In this document: piece after piece, positions 42,889 through 51,627 of the stretch | Numbering within the stretch: position 1 is the stretch's first letter | How the letters are laid out: every line of letters starts with the position of its first letter | Assembly (NCBI GenBank): GCA_035344155.1 | Contig: DAORAL010000013.1 | Span: 1 to 64,000, forward strand | Reading direction: 5' to 3' | DNA length: 64,000 nucleotides | Source: UBA1845 sp002338715 | Lineage (GTDB): Bacteria > Planctomycetota > Phycisphaerae > UBA1845 | The notes under the pieces: model-generated | What the model was told of the DNA's origin: nothing | The model's input: the letters and a program-made list of their open reading frames with translations, nothing else | The model's database searches: none | Translations under genes and position numbers: made by a program

Positions 42889-45800
42889 CTACCGATCGAT
42901 CACAGCTTCCGGCGAACGGGTCGGAAAGAGATAGTCCCAACTCGCCCGCCAAGCCCCCTTCACGTCTTTCTCGATGACGCAGAAGCAGGGAACCAGGACC
43001 AACGTCAACAGGGTGGCAAATGCCAAACCGGCTGCGATCGAAATTCCCATCGGGATCAGGAACTTGGCTTGAAACGACGTCTCCGTCAGCAAAGGGGCGA
43101 GCCCGAGGATGGTCGTGATCGACGTCAGCAGAATCGCCCGCAACCGGGACATTCCCCCTTCGATGACCGCGTCCTGAATGCTCTTGCCCTCTTTCACCCG
43201 CTGATTGACGAAGCTCACCAGGATCAACGAGTCGTTCACCACGATTCCCGTCAGCGCCACCAATCCGATGATCGAAAACATCGTCAACGGATAACCCATT
43301 GCATAATGACCGGCCAGCGCGCCCACGAAACCGAACGGAATCGCGGTCATGACGATTACCGGCTGAAGGTAGCTCTTGAATAATGCAACCAGAAGAATGT
43401 AGATACCAGCGAGCGCCAACGCGCCATCCCGTTCAATCGAGCTGAATGATTTGGCGAATTCTTCCGACTGACCACCGAACCCGAATTTGATTCCGGGCCA
43501 ATCCCTCGACCATCGTGCAAGGTCTGGCTCCATCGTCGCGAGGATCTCGCGGGAGTTGGCGCGGTCGTCGTCCACGTCGGCTTTGACGGTGATGGTGCGC
43601 ATCTGGTCTTTGCGACGGATGGTCGCATAACCGACGCCGTCGCGGATGGAGGCAACTTCGCGGATTGGTACAAGGTGCCCTGTCGGCGTGGCGATGCGCA
43701 TTTGTTCGAGGTCGGCCATCTTCGCCCGCTGCGACTCGGGATAGCGCACCATGATCTTGACGTCTTCGCGGTCGCGTTGAATCTTGCGCGCTTCCAATCC
43801 GTAGAACGCGGCGCGGACCTGGGTCGCAAGACTCTCCGTGGTCAGCCCCAGCGCCCGCCCCGAATCGAGCAGTTCGACGAGCACCTCGCGCTGTCCGGAG
43901 TCAAAGGTATCTTCAATGTCGTAGACCCCTTCAAACTCGTACAAGCGGGCTTTGACCAGGTTCGACACCGTATTCAATTCTTCCGGGTCTTCACCGGAGA
44001 TTTCGAGTTGGATGGCCGCTCCCCCGGGACCACCGTGAACCGAGCGGAACGTCAGCGAATTGATGCCGGTCATGTCGGCTGTCCGCTCGCGCATGATGCG
44101 CATCAGCTCGTCGCTGGATCGCGTGCGGGTTTCGCCCGGTTCGAGTTCGACGATCATCTGTCCCAGGTGCGAAGCGCTGGCGTCGCCCCCCTGCATGTTC
44201 ATGTCGATCTGACCGCCGACGAGCGAGAAGCGCGTTTTGACCTCCGGGAAGCCGCCTGTCGCCTCTTCCACGATCCGCATCTTCTCATCGGTTTGCTTGA
44301 TGGTCGAACCAATCGGCAACTCCAGCGCGACGATCAGCGAATCTGCGTCCATCTTCTGAATGAAGACGGTCTGCACACGGTGACCAGCCACCATTCCGAC
44401 CGAAACGATCAAGAGGGCCATCGCAATCGACACCGACACGTAACGATACGCCACGGCTGCCCTCAACAGGCGTTCGTAACCTTTCTTGAGTTTCTGATCG
44501 ACGATCCAGATCTGCTTTTGACGCAAACCGTCGAGCCACCTACCGAGGCGACCCTTTGCCCGGTTGCGTTTCTTCCGGTGCGCGGCGCGTTCGAAGGTTT
44601 CGGCGAGGTGCGACGGCAGAATCGTCAGCGCTTCAAAGAGCGAAATTCCGAGCGACGCGATCACGATCATCGGCAGAACGCGCATGAAGTCGCCCATCAT
44701 GCCCTTGATAAACAGCAGTGGGAAGAAGGCCATCATCGTCGTGGCGATGGCGATGGTGACAGGCATGGTCACTTCTTCCGAACCGACGATCGCGGCTAAC
44801 TTCGGCTCCATGCCCTCTTCGATTTTTGTGTAGATGTGCTCACCGACGATGATCGCGTCGTCCACGAGCATGCCGAGGACCACGATCAGTCCGAACATCG
44901 AAATCAGATTGAGGGTGATCCCGCCAACCTGCATCATCGCGAACGTGCCGAGGATGGCCAGCACCAACCCCATCATCACCCAGAACGCGACGCGCCAGTT
45001 CAAAAAGAACAGCAGCGACACGAACACAAACACCAACCCCCAGAAACCGTTGCGCTGCAAGAGATCGAGACGCCCTTCGATATAAACCGAAAGGTCGGAG
45101 TGGGTTTTGAGCGAACCAATCTTCGGATAGGGCGAGGCGTATGCGTCGTCGTAGATCTTTTGGAGTTGGCGACCCTGCCCAGCCAACTTGCTGGAAAAGG
45201 GTATGTGAAACGGCTCGTGCATCTTGCCCGCCACCATCGCCTTGACCTTGCGGGCGATGTCGATGGCGTCCTGCTCATCGGTCTTGGACACCATCACGCT
45301 GATGCCGGGTTTGCCGTCCATTCGCGAATACAGGTCGGTGTCTTCAAAACCGTCCACGACGTCAGCGACATCGCTTAGTCGAACGAGTTGCCCCGAGGCG
45401 TCGGCGCGAACGATCAGGTCTTCAATCTCGACACCGACATCCTTTTCGCCAAGGGTTCGGACGGCCAGGTTCGCGCCGCCGGTTTTGATCTGCCCACCGG
45501 GCAGGTCCATGTTGCCTCGACGAATCGCCTCCGAGACATCCATGAAAGAAAGCCCGTACCGCATCAGCTTTTCGGGGCGAACTTCGACACTGATTTCGTC
45601 GCGCTTGGTGCCCGACAAAACGACTTCGGTCACACCGGGCAGCGCCAAGAGATCATCGCGCAACTGCTTGCCGAATGCCTTCAACTGCACATCGGTCATG
45701 TCGCCAAACAGCGAAACATTGATCACGGGCAGCGTCGGTTCAAAACGTGCGACGACGGTTTCTTCTGCCTCCTGCGGAAAGTCGTCGCGCGGAATCGTAT

Positions 45801-46143
45801 CGACCGCGTTCTTGATGTCGGTGACGACGCGATCGACGTCATCGACTTCGTTGTACAGCTTGGCCACGATCACGCTGGAACCCTCGCGGATCGTGGATTC
45901 GATTTTTTCGATCCCCTGGATGTTCTTGATCTGTTCCTCGATCTTGATGGTGATTCCCTTTTCGACTTCGGATGGTGATGCGCCGGGATAGGGCGTGGAA
46001 ATCATCACCTGCTTTGGACGAACTTCGGGAAACATCTCGCGGACGAGGGTGAACGCGCAATACCCGCCCCCCACTATGATGGAGAACATCAGCAGGTTTA
46101 CGAGAATCGGATTTTCGACGCTCAGTCTGGGAAGTGATTTCAA
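42889..46143 (-). CDS. RND-family efflux transporter (inner-membrane pump)
   Basis: 1084 aa, the usual RND length. Twelve transmembrane helices in two halves with two large periplasmic loops. Conserved pieces are NLMSMFGLIVVLGMLVDDAI-like sequence (LISMFGLIVVLGMLVDDAI), a central helix 4 region and LTGIVVNDSLILVSFVNQR in the second half. It uses proton motive force to export drugs, lipids or metals; no substrate clue is visible. Starts at TTG 46143, overlapping the adaptor stop (TTGA), so translation is coupled. No TolC-like channel gene is adjacent. Confidence 0.92.
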   Translation of the reverse strand: MKSLPRLSVENPILVNLLMFSIIVGGGYCAFTLVREMFPEVRPKQVMISTPYPGASPSEVEKGITIKIEEQIKNIQGIEKIESTIREGSSVIVAKLYNEVDDVDRVVTDIKNAVDTIPRDDFPQEAEETVVARFEPTLPVINVSLFGDMTDVQLKAFGKQLRDDLLALPGVTEVVLSGTKRDEISVEVRPEKLMRYGLSFMDVSEAIRRGNMDLPGGQIKTGGANLAVRTLGEKDVGVEIEDLIVRADASGQLVRLSDVADVVDGFEDTDLYSRMDGKPGISVMVSKTDEQDAIDIARKVKAMVAGKMHEPFHIPFSSKLAGQGRQLQKIYDDAYASPYPKIGSLKTHSDLSVYIEGRLDLLQRNGFWGLVFVFVSLLFFLNWRVAFWVMMGLVLAILGTFAMMQVGGITLNLISMFGLIVVLGMLVDDAIIVGEHIYTKIEEGMEPKLAAIVGSEEVTMPVTIAIATTMMAFFPLLFIKGMMGDFMRVLPMIVIASLGISLFEALTILPSHLAETFERAAHRKKRNRAKGRLGRWLDGLRQKQIWIVDQKLKKGYERLLRAAVAYRYVSVSIAMALLIVSVGMVAGHRVQTVFIQKMDADSLIVALELPIGSTIKQTDEKMRIVEEATGGFPEVKTRFSLVGGQIDMNMQGGDASASHLGQMIVELEPGETRTRSSDELMRIMRERTADMTGINSLTFRSVHGGPGGAAIQLEISGEDPEELNTVSNLVKARLYEFEGVYDIEDTFDSGQREVLVELLDSGRALGLTTESLATQVRAAFYGLEARKIQRDREDVKIMVRYPESQRAKMADLEQMRIATPTGHLVPIREVASIRDGVGYATIRRKDQMRTITVKADVDDDRANSREILATMEPDLARWSRDWPGIKFGFGGQSEEFAKSFSSIERDGALALAGIYILLVALFKSYLQPVIVMTAIPFGFVGALAGHYAMGYPLTMFSIIGLVALTGIVVNDSLILVSFVNQRVKEGKSIQDAVIEGGMSRLRAILLTSITTILGLAPLLTETSFQAKFLIPMGISIAAGLAFATLLTLVLVPCFCVIEKDVKGAWRASWDYLFPTRSPEAVIDR

Positions 46144-47438
46144 CGATCGCCCTCCCCATCCATCGCCAGGCCATCGGATGAAACATCGGGATCGACAGCC
46201 ACCGTGTCGGGCTCACCTTCGAGACGCACGGGGGCGTCGTCAAAGATCACGTCCAGATTGCTCGTGATGATCTGGTCACCCGGTTTGACGTTGCCCGCAA
46301 GGACAGCATCGTCTTCGATATAGCGAAGCACTTCGACCTCGCGGGCATGGGCTTTGTGCCCATTGGCGACGAAGACCATTCCATCCACAACGGCGTGTCG
46401 CGGGATCATCAACGCTGCGGTAAGCAGTTCGCCCTCCACCGCGGCTTTGACGAAGTAACCGGGCAGCAGCGGCATGTCCTGCTTGCGGTTGTTGACCTCG
46501 ACATACACGCGATAGGTGCGGTTGAGCATGTCCGCGCTCGGCGCAATGCGGGCCACCTCGCCTTCCCAATGCACTTTGGGCATGCTTTCAACATACAGTT
46601 CGACGCGGGCACCGACCCGGGATTGGGCGCGGGTTGATACGGGCAGTTCGACGGGAATCACAATGCGATCGAGGTTCAGCATCTCGAGCATGGGCGTGCC
46701 CATCTGCACGCGATCGCCCACGTTGATATTGATCGACTCGATCTGTCCTTCAAAGGGGGCTTTGATCTGGCATCGCTCGATGTTGAGTTGGGCCCGCTCA
46801 GCCGCGGCTTCTGCACCGGCCCGCATGGCTTGAAGTTCCAGTTTCTGCGGTTCGATCAGTGCGATCTGGTTGTCGATCTGCTGCTTGGCCCGCAGGGCAA
46901 CCTGATAGCGAAGTCGCGTGCTGTCGCGTTCGGTCTTTGGAGCCGCCCCTTTTGCGAACAGCCCTTCAACGCGTTCGTATTCTTCTCGCGTCAGGGTCAG
47001 ATCGGATTCGGCGATTTCCAGAAGCGACCGCTGGTTCTGCAGTTGGACACCGAGCTGACCAATCTGCGCCTCCAAGGAGGCCATCCTGCTTTCGGCTTCG
47101 TGAAGTTCCTGAACGTATTGCCGATCGTCGAGTCGAATCAGCACGTCGCCCTCAGCCACCCGATCGCCGACATCGATGTTGTTGACACGCTCCAGAACTG
47201 GGGCATTGACCTCAGCCGTCAGCGTCGCCCGCTTGTCGGCGAGGGCTGTGCCATATCCGCGAAGGACATCGCGTACCCGCTGCGGCATCAGTTCGACGGT
47301 GGCAACGATCGGCGCACGCGATTCGACGTGGCGCTGGGGCGGCGTGGGTCTGGTCACCACGAGCACCACGAATACACCGAGCCCAATCACCAGCGAAACC
47401 AGGACCAGGACGCAGGACAACAGGATTTTTCGCAACAT
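46140..47438 (-). CDS. RND efflux periplasmic adaptor (membrane fusion protein)
   Basis: 432 aa. One N-terminal membrane anchor (about 8-30) is followed by a lipoyl-like half (LERVNNIDVGDRVAEGDVLIRLDDRQY), a helical hairpin (about 100-190) and the second lipoyl half (APFEGQIESININVGDRVQMG), then beta-barrel and membrane-proximal domains. It links the RND pump to an outer-membrane channel. Its stop overlaps the start of the pump gene, forming an adaptor-pump operon. Confidence 0.92.
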   Translation of the reverse strand: MLRKILLSCVLVLVSLVIGLGVFVVLVVTRPTPPQRHVESRAPIVATVELMPQRVRDVLRGYGTALADKRATLTAEVNAPVLERVNNIDVGDRVAEGDVLIRLDDRQYVQELHEAESRMASLEAQIGQLGVQLQNQRSLLEIAESDLTLTREEYERVEGLFAKGAAPKTERDSTRLRYQVALRAKQQIDNQIALIEPQKLELQAMRAGAEAAAERAQLNIERCQIKAPFEGQIESININVGDRVQMGTPMLEMLNLDRIVIPVELPVSTRAQSRVGARVELYVESMPKVHWEGEVARIAPSADMLNRTYRVYVEVNNRKQDMPLLPGYFVKAAVEGELLTAALMIPRHAVVDGMVFVANGHKAHAREVEVLRYIEDDAVLAGNVKPGDQIITSNLDVIFDDAPVRLEGEPDTVAVDPDVSSDGLAMDGEGDR

Positions 47439-47580
47439 TGCTAGAGGAGCCCCACCATTTCGAGGATATACGTCAGCGGGGGATTATAAGCTTCGCGAAA
47501 TGGATGGGTATGGCCGTTCTTGCGGATTTACACAACAACCGACGATCTGCGCAGAGACCTGACAAAGTGCGTGAGGATTC

Positions 47581-47606
47581 GCGTAGGGTGGGCCGTGCCC
47601 ACCAAG
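47581..47606 (+). repeat. Left REP palindrome of the RAYT unit
   Basis: GCGTAGGGTGGGC followed by CGT and GCCCACCAAG; a 7-bp perfect stem with a 3-nt loop and the GTAG head on the 5' side. Confidence 0.85.
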
Positions 47607-47656
47607 ACGACCGTGGGGTGCCTATCAAGCCGGATTGATTCACGCAGCGCAGGATT

Positions 47657-47662
47657 TACAAT
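47657..47662 (+). promoter_or_regulatory. TACAAT -10 element placed for a leaderless RAYT transcript
   Basis: TACAAT ends six nt before the ATG at 47669, the same spacing as at 12726. No Shine-Dalgarno is seen. Confidence 0.45.
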
Positions 47663-47668
47663 CGACGC

Positions 47669-48217
47669 ATGCCTCAATACCGCAGAAAGCGTGAACCCGG
47701 GGCGTCCTACTTCTTTACGGTAGTAACGCAAAATCGCCGTCCAATCTTCAACGATCCAAGCGCCCGCAGCCTCTTGCGGAGAGCCTTTGAAAAAACCGAC
47801 AACCAAATGCCATTTGAGCTTTGGGCGATTGTGCTGTTACCCGACCATCTGCACTGCATCTGGAATCTTCCTGAAGGCGACTCGGATTTCTCCGCGCGCT
47901 GGTCTGCCATTAAACGGACATTCAGCCAACGCTGGATCGAATTGGTGGGCAATACCACCACCCAATTCAAAAGCCACCGAAAACACCGTGAACTCGGTGT
48001 ATGGCAAAGGAGATTTTGGGAGCACCAAATTCGTAACGAGACCGAGATGTACATTTATCGCGATTACATTCACTTCAATCCCGTCAAACACGGTTACGTC
48101 GCCGAACCAAGTGACTGGGAATGGTCGAGCGTCCATCGACATGTGAGGCTGGGATGGCTTTCGCCCAATTGGACGGGCAACCCGGCAATAAGCGTTGATC
48201 CGCGCGCGGACGTGTGA
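47669..48217 (+). CDS. REP-associated tyrosine transposase (RAYT, Y1 HUH family)
   Basis: 182 aa. The HUH metal motif is in LLPDHLHCIWNLP, where two His flank Leu. The catalytic Tyr is most likely one of those in MYIYRDYIHFNPVKHGYV, the family signature. It begins MPQYRRKREPGASYFFTVVT. RAYTs nick and join single strands at REP palindromes and are thought to mobilise them. The ORF appears intact. It is flanked by inverted GTAG-REPs, inserted between the RND adaptor gene and the YceH-like gene, both on the other strand. Confidence 0.93.
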   Translation: MPQYRRKREPGASYFFTVVTQNRRPIFNDPSARSLLRRAFEKTDNQMPFELWAIVLLPDHLHCIWNLPEGDSDFSARWSAIKRTFSQRWIELVGNTTTQFKSHRKHRELGVWQRRFWEHQIRNETEMYIYRDYIHFNPVKHGYVAEPSDWEWSSVHRHVRLGWLSPNWTGNPAISVDPRADV

Positions 48218-48225
48218 CGGTCCGC

Positions 48226-48251
48226 CTTGGTGGGCACGGCCCACCCTACGC
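48226..48251 (-). repeat. Right REP palindrome of the RAYT unit
   Basis: Exact reverse complement of 47581-47606, with stem GGTGGGC-ACG-GCCCACC and head CTAC (GTAG on the minus strand). Confidence 0.85.
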
Positions 48252-48261
48252 ACTCTTGAGC

Positions 48262-48939
48262 CTAGGACATCAGTTGATTGAACTGCGATTCCAGCGCTTC
48301 GACCCTGGATCGCAAATCGGCGACCTCATTCTGCAACTGCTCGATGGCTTCGCTCTTCGGTGCGACTTGAGGACTAGCAGGTGCGCTTACCGCTCTCACC
48401 GGAGCCTCCTCTGTTGTGATCGTCGGCAATTCGTCGTCATCGTCGGTGTAGAGCAGATGGGCGTGGCGAATTGCAGACCGGCCCGGTTCGCGCGGCAGGG
48501 CTCGGACCATCGGCGTCTCCGCGTTGGCCAGGCATTCGAGCACAATGGTGACCGCCGCGATGTCATCGAACGGGACAAACCGCGAACAGCGCGATCGCAA
48601 CTCACCGGGCGTCTGCGGACCGCGCAGGAGTAGTTCGGTCATCACCGCCCGCTCGCGTTTCTGCCAACCGTAGTGCTGCTCGACTTCATGCTTGTATCGT
48701 TTGGTTCGCGCGCCGGCACCGGGCAGGAGCATCGTCACCAAGCCCTTCTCCCGGAGCGATTCGAGCGTTTCCCAGACCGCCCCCTCGTCGAGGTCCATCA
48801 CCGGATCGCGGTTCTGCTTCTGGTTACATGCCGCAACGATGGCCTTCTCGGTCATCGGGTAGTAGTCCGGTTGAGCCATCGACTTTTCAAGCAGGGAACC
48901 CAGCACGCGCCGTTCCAACGAGTCCAAGGAAGTATGCAT
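48262..48939 (-). CDS. YceH-like (DUF480) protein
   Basis: About 225 aa. Two tandem winged-helix domains of the YceH family: LERRVLGSLLEKSMAQPDYYPMT, ACNQKQNRDPVMDL, LLLRGPQTPGELRSRC. The C-terminus has a short coiled coil (about 190-225: LQNEVADLRSRVEALESQ). The function is not established; a role in DNA binding is possible. ATG 48939 has AGAGG upstream, while the frame open to 49035 adds unrelated residues. The right REP arm lies 10 nt beyond its stop. Confidence 0.88.
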   Translation of the reverse strand: MHTSLDSLERRVLGSLLEKSMAQPDYYPMTEKAIVAACNQKQNRDPVMDLDEGAVWETLESLREKGLVTMLLPGAGARTKRYKHEVEQHYGWQKRERAVMTELLLRGPQTPGELRSRCSRFVPFDDIAAVTIVLECLANAETPMVRALPREPGRSAIRHAHLLYTDDDDELPTITTEEAPVRAVSAPASPQVAPKSEAIEQLQNEVADLRSRVEALESQFNQLMS

Positions 48940-49091
48940 CACCGCACCTCTGATCGGGTCATCATCAAACTGTCGGCGCACGTCGGCCGACGGACTGCAA
49001 GCGGCAGGGTATCCTTGGGAATCGGCGCGCGTCAACTCGACACGTGTTGGCGTGGTGGATCAGGCGTAATGGTCTGGCTGGATGGCGGACT

Positions 49092-50282
49092 CTAACCGCG
49101 TTTCCAGATGCGGCTGAAGAGACCGGTCGACTGAGGTACCGCGGGCGCATCCTGGGACGTCTCATTGTTGAATAGACGCTTGGCGATCCCCTCGATCGCA
49201 TGTCGTGCGGGACTGTCGGGCGACTCGGTATACATCGGCGCCCCAAGATCCAGCGCGGCTTGCACGTGACGATAGTCGTTGGGAATCGTCGCGAAGATCG
49301 GCCGCTGGAAGTGGTCCTCGACTTCACTGGGGGTGATGCGCTCGAAGTTGGCTTTGTAGCGGTTGAGCACGATCTCGATGTGATCGGCTGGCACGCTCAT
49401 CTGTTGCAGAATCTGGAAGATCCGCGTCGCGTTGCGGATGGATGCGACGCTGAGCTGCGAAATCACGAGCACGCGCTCGGCGGCATGGACAGCCGCAGCA
49501 CTGAGGAAGCTGAACGTTCGCGGCAAGTCGACGACGACAAACGGATACATGTCGTTGAGAACATGGAAGGTTTGCGTGGTCGCCTCCGGAGAAACCGATC
49601 GCGCGCCTTCGACATCGTGGGGGCGGGCAAACAGCGCAATGTTGTCGTGAACAATCTCCGCCGCTTTGGTCAGAAACTCCTTGTCGATCTGCTGACCATC
49701 GACACAAATGTCCGCCAGCGTGTACTTGGGCTCACTGTCGAATGCACAAGCGACGTCGCCGAATTCCAGATCCATGTCGACGAGGGCGCAATTCGATTCG
49801 GTCAGCGCCGCCAACTCCATCGCCAGGTTGCAGGAAACGGTGGTCGCTCCCACCCCGCCCGACGAACCGATCACGCAGATGCGCTTGCCTGTCGGAGCGG
49901 AGACCTGCCGGTTGGCAGCGATTCGATTCACCGCATCGCGGAGGTCCACGCCATCGATGGGCCAGTGGACGAACTGGTTGCACCCGGTGCGCATCGCCCG
50001 GATGATTTTCGCGGGGTCTGAATTACTGCTGACGCCGATGATCCCGCAGTTCGGTTGAACCGTACCGGTGTATTCGATGGCCTCAAAACCAAGCTCGCCC
50101 TCGTCGTCGAGATTCACTGCCACCGCATCGACCGTCGTCGTGCGCATGCCCTCGCGAAACTCCTCGATGTCAGCCGTCTCACCGAGAAGCGTCACCTTAT
50201 CCAGGGCTTGAAACGGCGCCGCGAAAGGGATGTCGCCGGGGACAGCCGCCGAGAAAAGACACAAGCGTAGTTTTTGACCCAT
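49092..50282 (-). CDS. CpaE-like ATPase (MinD/ParA superfamily)
   Basis: 396 aa. An N-terminal receiver-like domain (about 1-125) precedes the ATPase. The deviant Walker A GSSGGVGATT (near 139) has Ala where ParA/MinD have the nucleotide Lys, as in other CpaE proteins. Switch residues appear in LVDMDLEFGDVA and VVVDLPRTFS. CpaE localises Flp/tight-adherence pilus assembly, yet no pilus genes (cpaA-F, tadB/C) are in the window, so it is an orphan here. AGAGG precedes the ATG. Confidence 0.85.
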   Translation of the reverse strand: MGQKLRLCLFSAAVPGDIPFAAPFQALDKVTLLGETADIEEFREGMRTTTVDAVAVNLDDEGELGFEAIEYTGTVQPNCGIIGVSSNSDPAKIIRAMRTGCNQFVHWPIDGVDLRDAVNRIAANRQVSAPTGKRICVIGSSGGVGATTVSCNLAMELAALTESNCALVDMDLEFGDVACAFDSEPKYTLADICVDGQQIDKEFLTKAAEIVHDNIALFARPHDVEGARSVSPEATTQTFHVLNDMYPFVVVDLPRTFSFLSAAAVHAAERVLVISQLSVASIRNATRIFQILQQMSVPADHIEIVLNRYKANFERITPSEVEDHFQRPIFATIPNDYRHVQAALDLGAPMYTESPDSPARHAIEGIAKRLFNNETSQDAPAVPQSTGLFSRIWKRG

Positions 50283-50426
50283 TTTAAGTAACCTCTGCGT
50301 ACGCCTACCGACCTCGCCCCAGAACCGGGGTAGGCCCGCGCCTACACAAGTCCATATCGGTCACTGGCGGGACGGCATGGGTAAAAATCAAAACTTCTGA
50401 CGGACCGATAATCGCTGGGCTCTGCC

Positions 50427-50454
50427 TTGACCTTCGACAGGATGCTTCTACCAT
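50427..50454 (+). promoter_or_regulatory. Putative promoter for gap
   Basis: TTGACC (50427-50432), a 16-nt spacer and TACCAT (50449-50454). The start would be near 50461, about 60 nt before the gap ATG at 50524. Confidence 0.5.
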
Positions 50455-50523
50455 CGCCGGTTGTTCGCCACGCGGCATGTCGCCCGGGCGACGAGCCTTA
50501 TCCGCTTACCAGGAGGTCAGATC

Positions 50524-51552
50524 ATGGCGGTCACTGTCGGTATCAATGGATTCGGGCGAATTGGAAGACTCGCGTTTCGCGCAATGTTTGCTCGCCCTGA
50601 TGATTTTAAGATTGTCGCAATCAACGACCTGGGCAGCGCCAAAGCCCTTGAACTTCTGCTCAAATACGACACCGTGCATGGACGTTTCGCTGGATCGGTC
50701 CATGCAGAAGGCGAAACACTCATCGTCAACGGTCAGAAAATCGAAGTCCTGACCGAGCGCAATCCCGCCAACCTGCCTTGGGCGAAGATGAACGTGGACA
50801 TCGCCCTCGAATCAACCGGAGTTTTCACCAAGCGCGCGTCCGATAAAGGCGGTTACGGCGACCACCTCAAGGCCGGCGCCAAGAAGGTCATCCTCAGCGC
50901 ACCGGCCAAAGATGAACCGGACATGACTGTCGTCTTCGGCGTCAACGAAACGAAGCTTTCGGCTGAACACAAATGCATTTCGAACGCAAGCTGCACGACC
51001 AACTGCCTCGCGCCGATTGCGAAAGTTCTCAACGACAGCTTTGGTCTCAAAGAAGGCTTGATGACCACGATCCACGCATACACCAACGACCAGCAGACCG
51101 CAGACCAGTTGCACAGCGACCCGCGCCGTGCAAGGGCGGCGGCCATGAACATCATCCCGACCACGACCGGTGCGGCGAAAGCAGTTGGCAAGGTCATCCC
51201 CGAACTCAACGGCAAGCTCAACGGATTCTCGTTGCGCGTCCCCGTTCCGGACGGATCGTGCACCGACCTGGTTGCGGTCCTGAATAAGAGCGTCACCGCA
51301 AGCGAAGTGAACGACGCACTCAAGGCCGCGGCTGACGGTCCGATGAAGAATTACCTGGAGTACTGCGAAGACCCGATCGTCAGCAGTGACATCGTCGGTA
51401 ATCCGCATAGCTCGATCGTTGATTCGCTGAGCACCATGACCATGCCAGCCGACGGTGGAAACATGGTTAAGGTGATTTCGTGGTACGACAACGAATGGGG
51501 CTACTCGTGCCGAACGGCTGACCTGATCAAACTGGCATCCGAAATCGGTTAA
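50524..51552 (+). CDS. gap: Glyceraldehyde-3-phosphate dehydrogenase
   Basis: 342 aa. It oxidises glyceraldehyde 3-phosphate to 1,3-bisphosphoglycerate. The Rossmann motif is GINGFGRIGRLAFRA, the NAD-type Asp is in AINDLGSAKALELLLKYD, and the catalytic Cys is C157 in SNASCTTNCLAP. AGGAGG at 50511-50516 fixes the ATG at 50524 although the frame opens earlier. It is the first gene of a gap-pgk-rpe cluster. Confidence 0.97.
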   Translation: MAVTVGINGFGRIGRLAFRAMFARPDDFKIVAINDLGSAKALELLLKYDTVHGRFAGSVHAEGETLIVNGQKIEVLTERNPANLPWAKMNVDIALESTGVFTKRASDKGGYGDHLKAGAKKVILSAPAKDEPDMTVVFGVNETKLSAEHKCISNASCTTNCLAPIAKVLNDSFGLKEGLMTTIHAYTNDQQTADQLHSDPRRARAAAMNIIPTTTGAAKAVGKVIPELNGKLNGFSLRVPVPDGSCTDLVAVLNKSVTASEVNDALKAAADGPMKNYLEYCEDPIVSSDIVGNPHSSIVDSLSTMTMPADGGNMVKVISWYDNEWGYSCRTADLIKLASEIG

Positions 51553-51627
51553 GTTCGTATCGTGATGTAGACATTCGTTGAGGACTGTGTGGTCGCTGAA
51601 TGATCCGCGACCACGGGGGACTGTGCG

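Larger units (their letters stand above)
47581..48251 (+). mobile_element. REP/RAYT unit: transposase gene between inverted REP palindromes
   Basis: The left REP is GTAG (47583-47586) plus GGTGGGC-CGT-GCCCACC (47587-47603), within a 26-nt arm at 47581-47606. The right arm (48226-48251) is its exact reverse complement, with CTAC at 48246-48249. The RAYT gene lies between. A solo copy is at 37681-37701. GTAG-headed palindromes next to a RAYT gene are the known layout of REP-RAYT systems. Confidence 0.88.
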
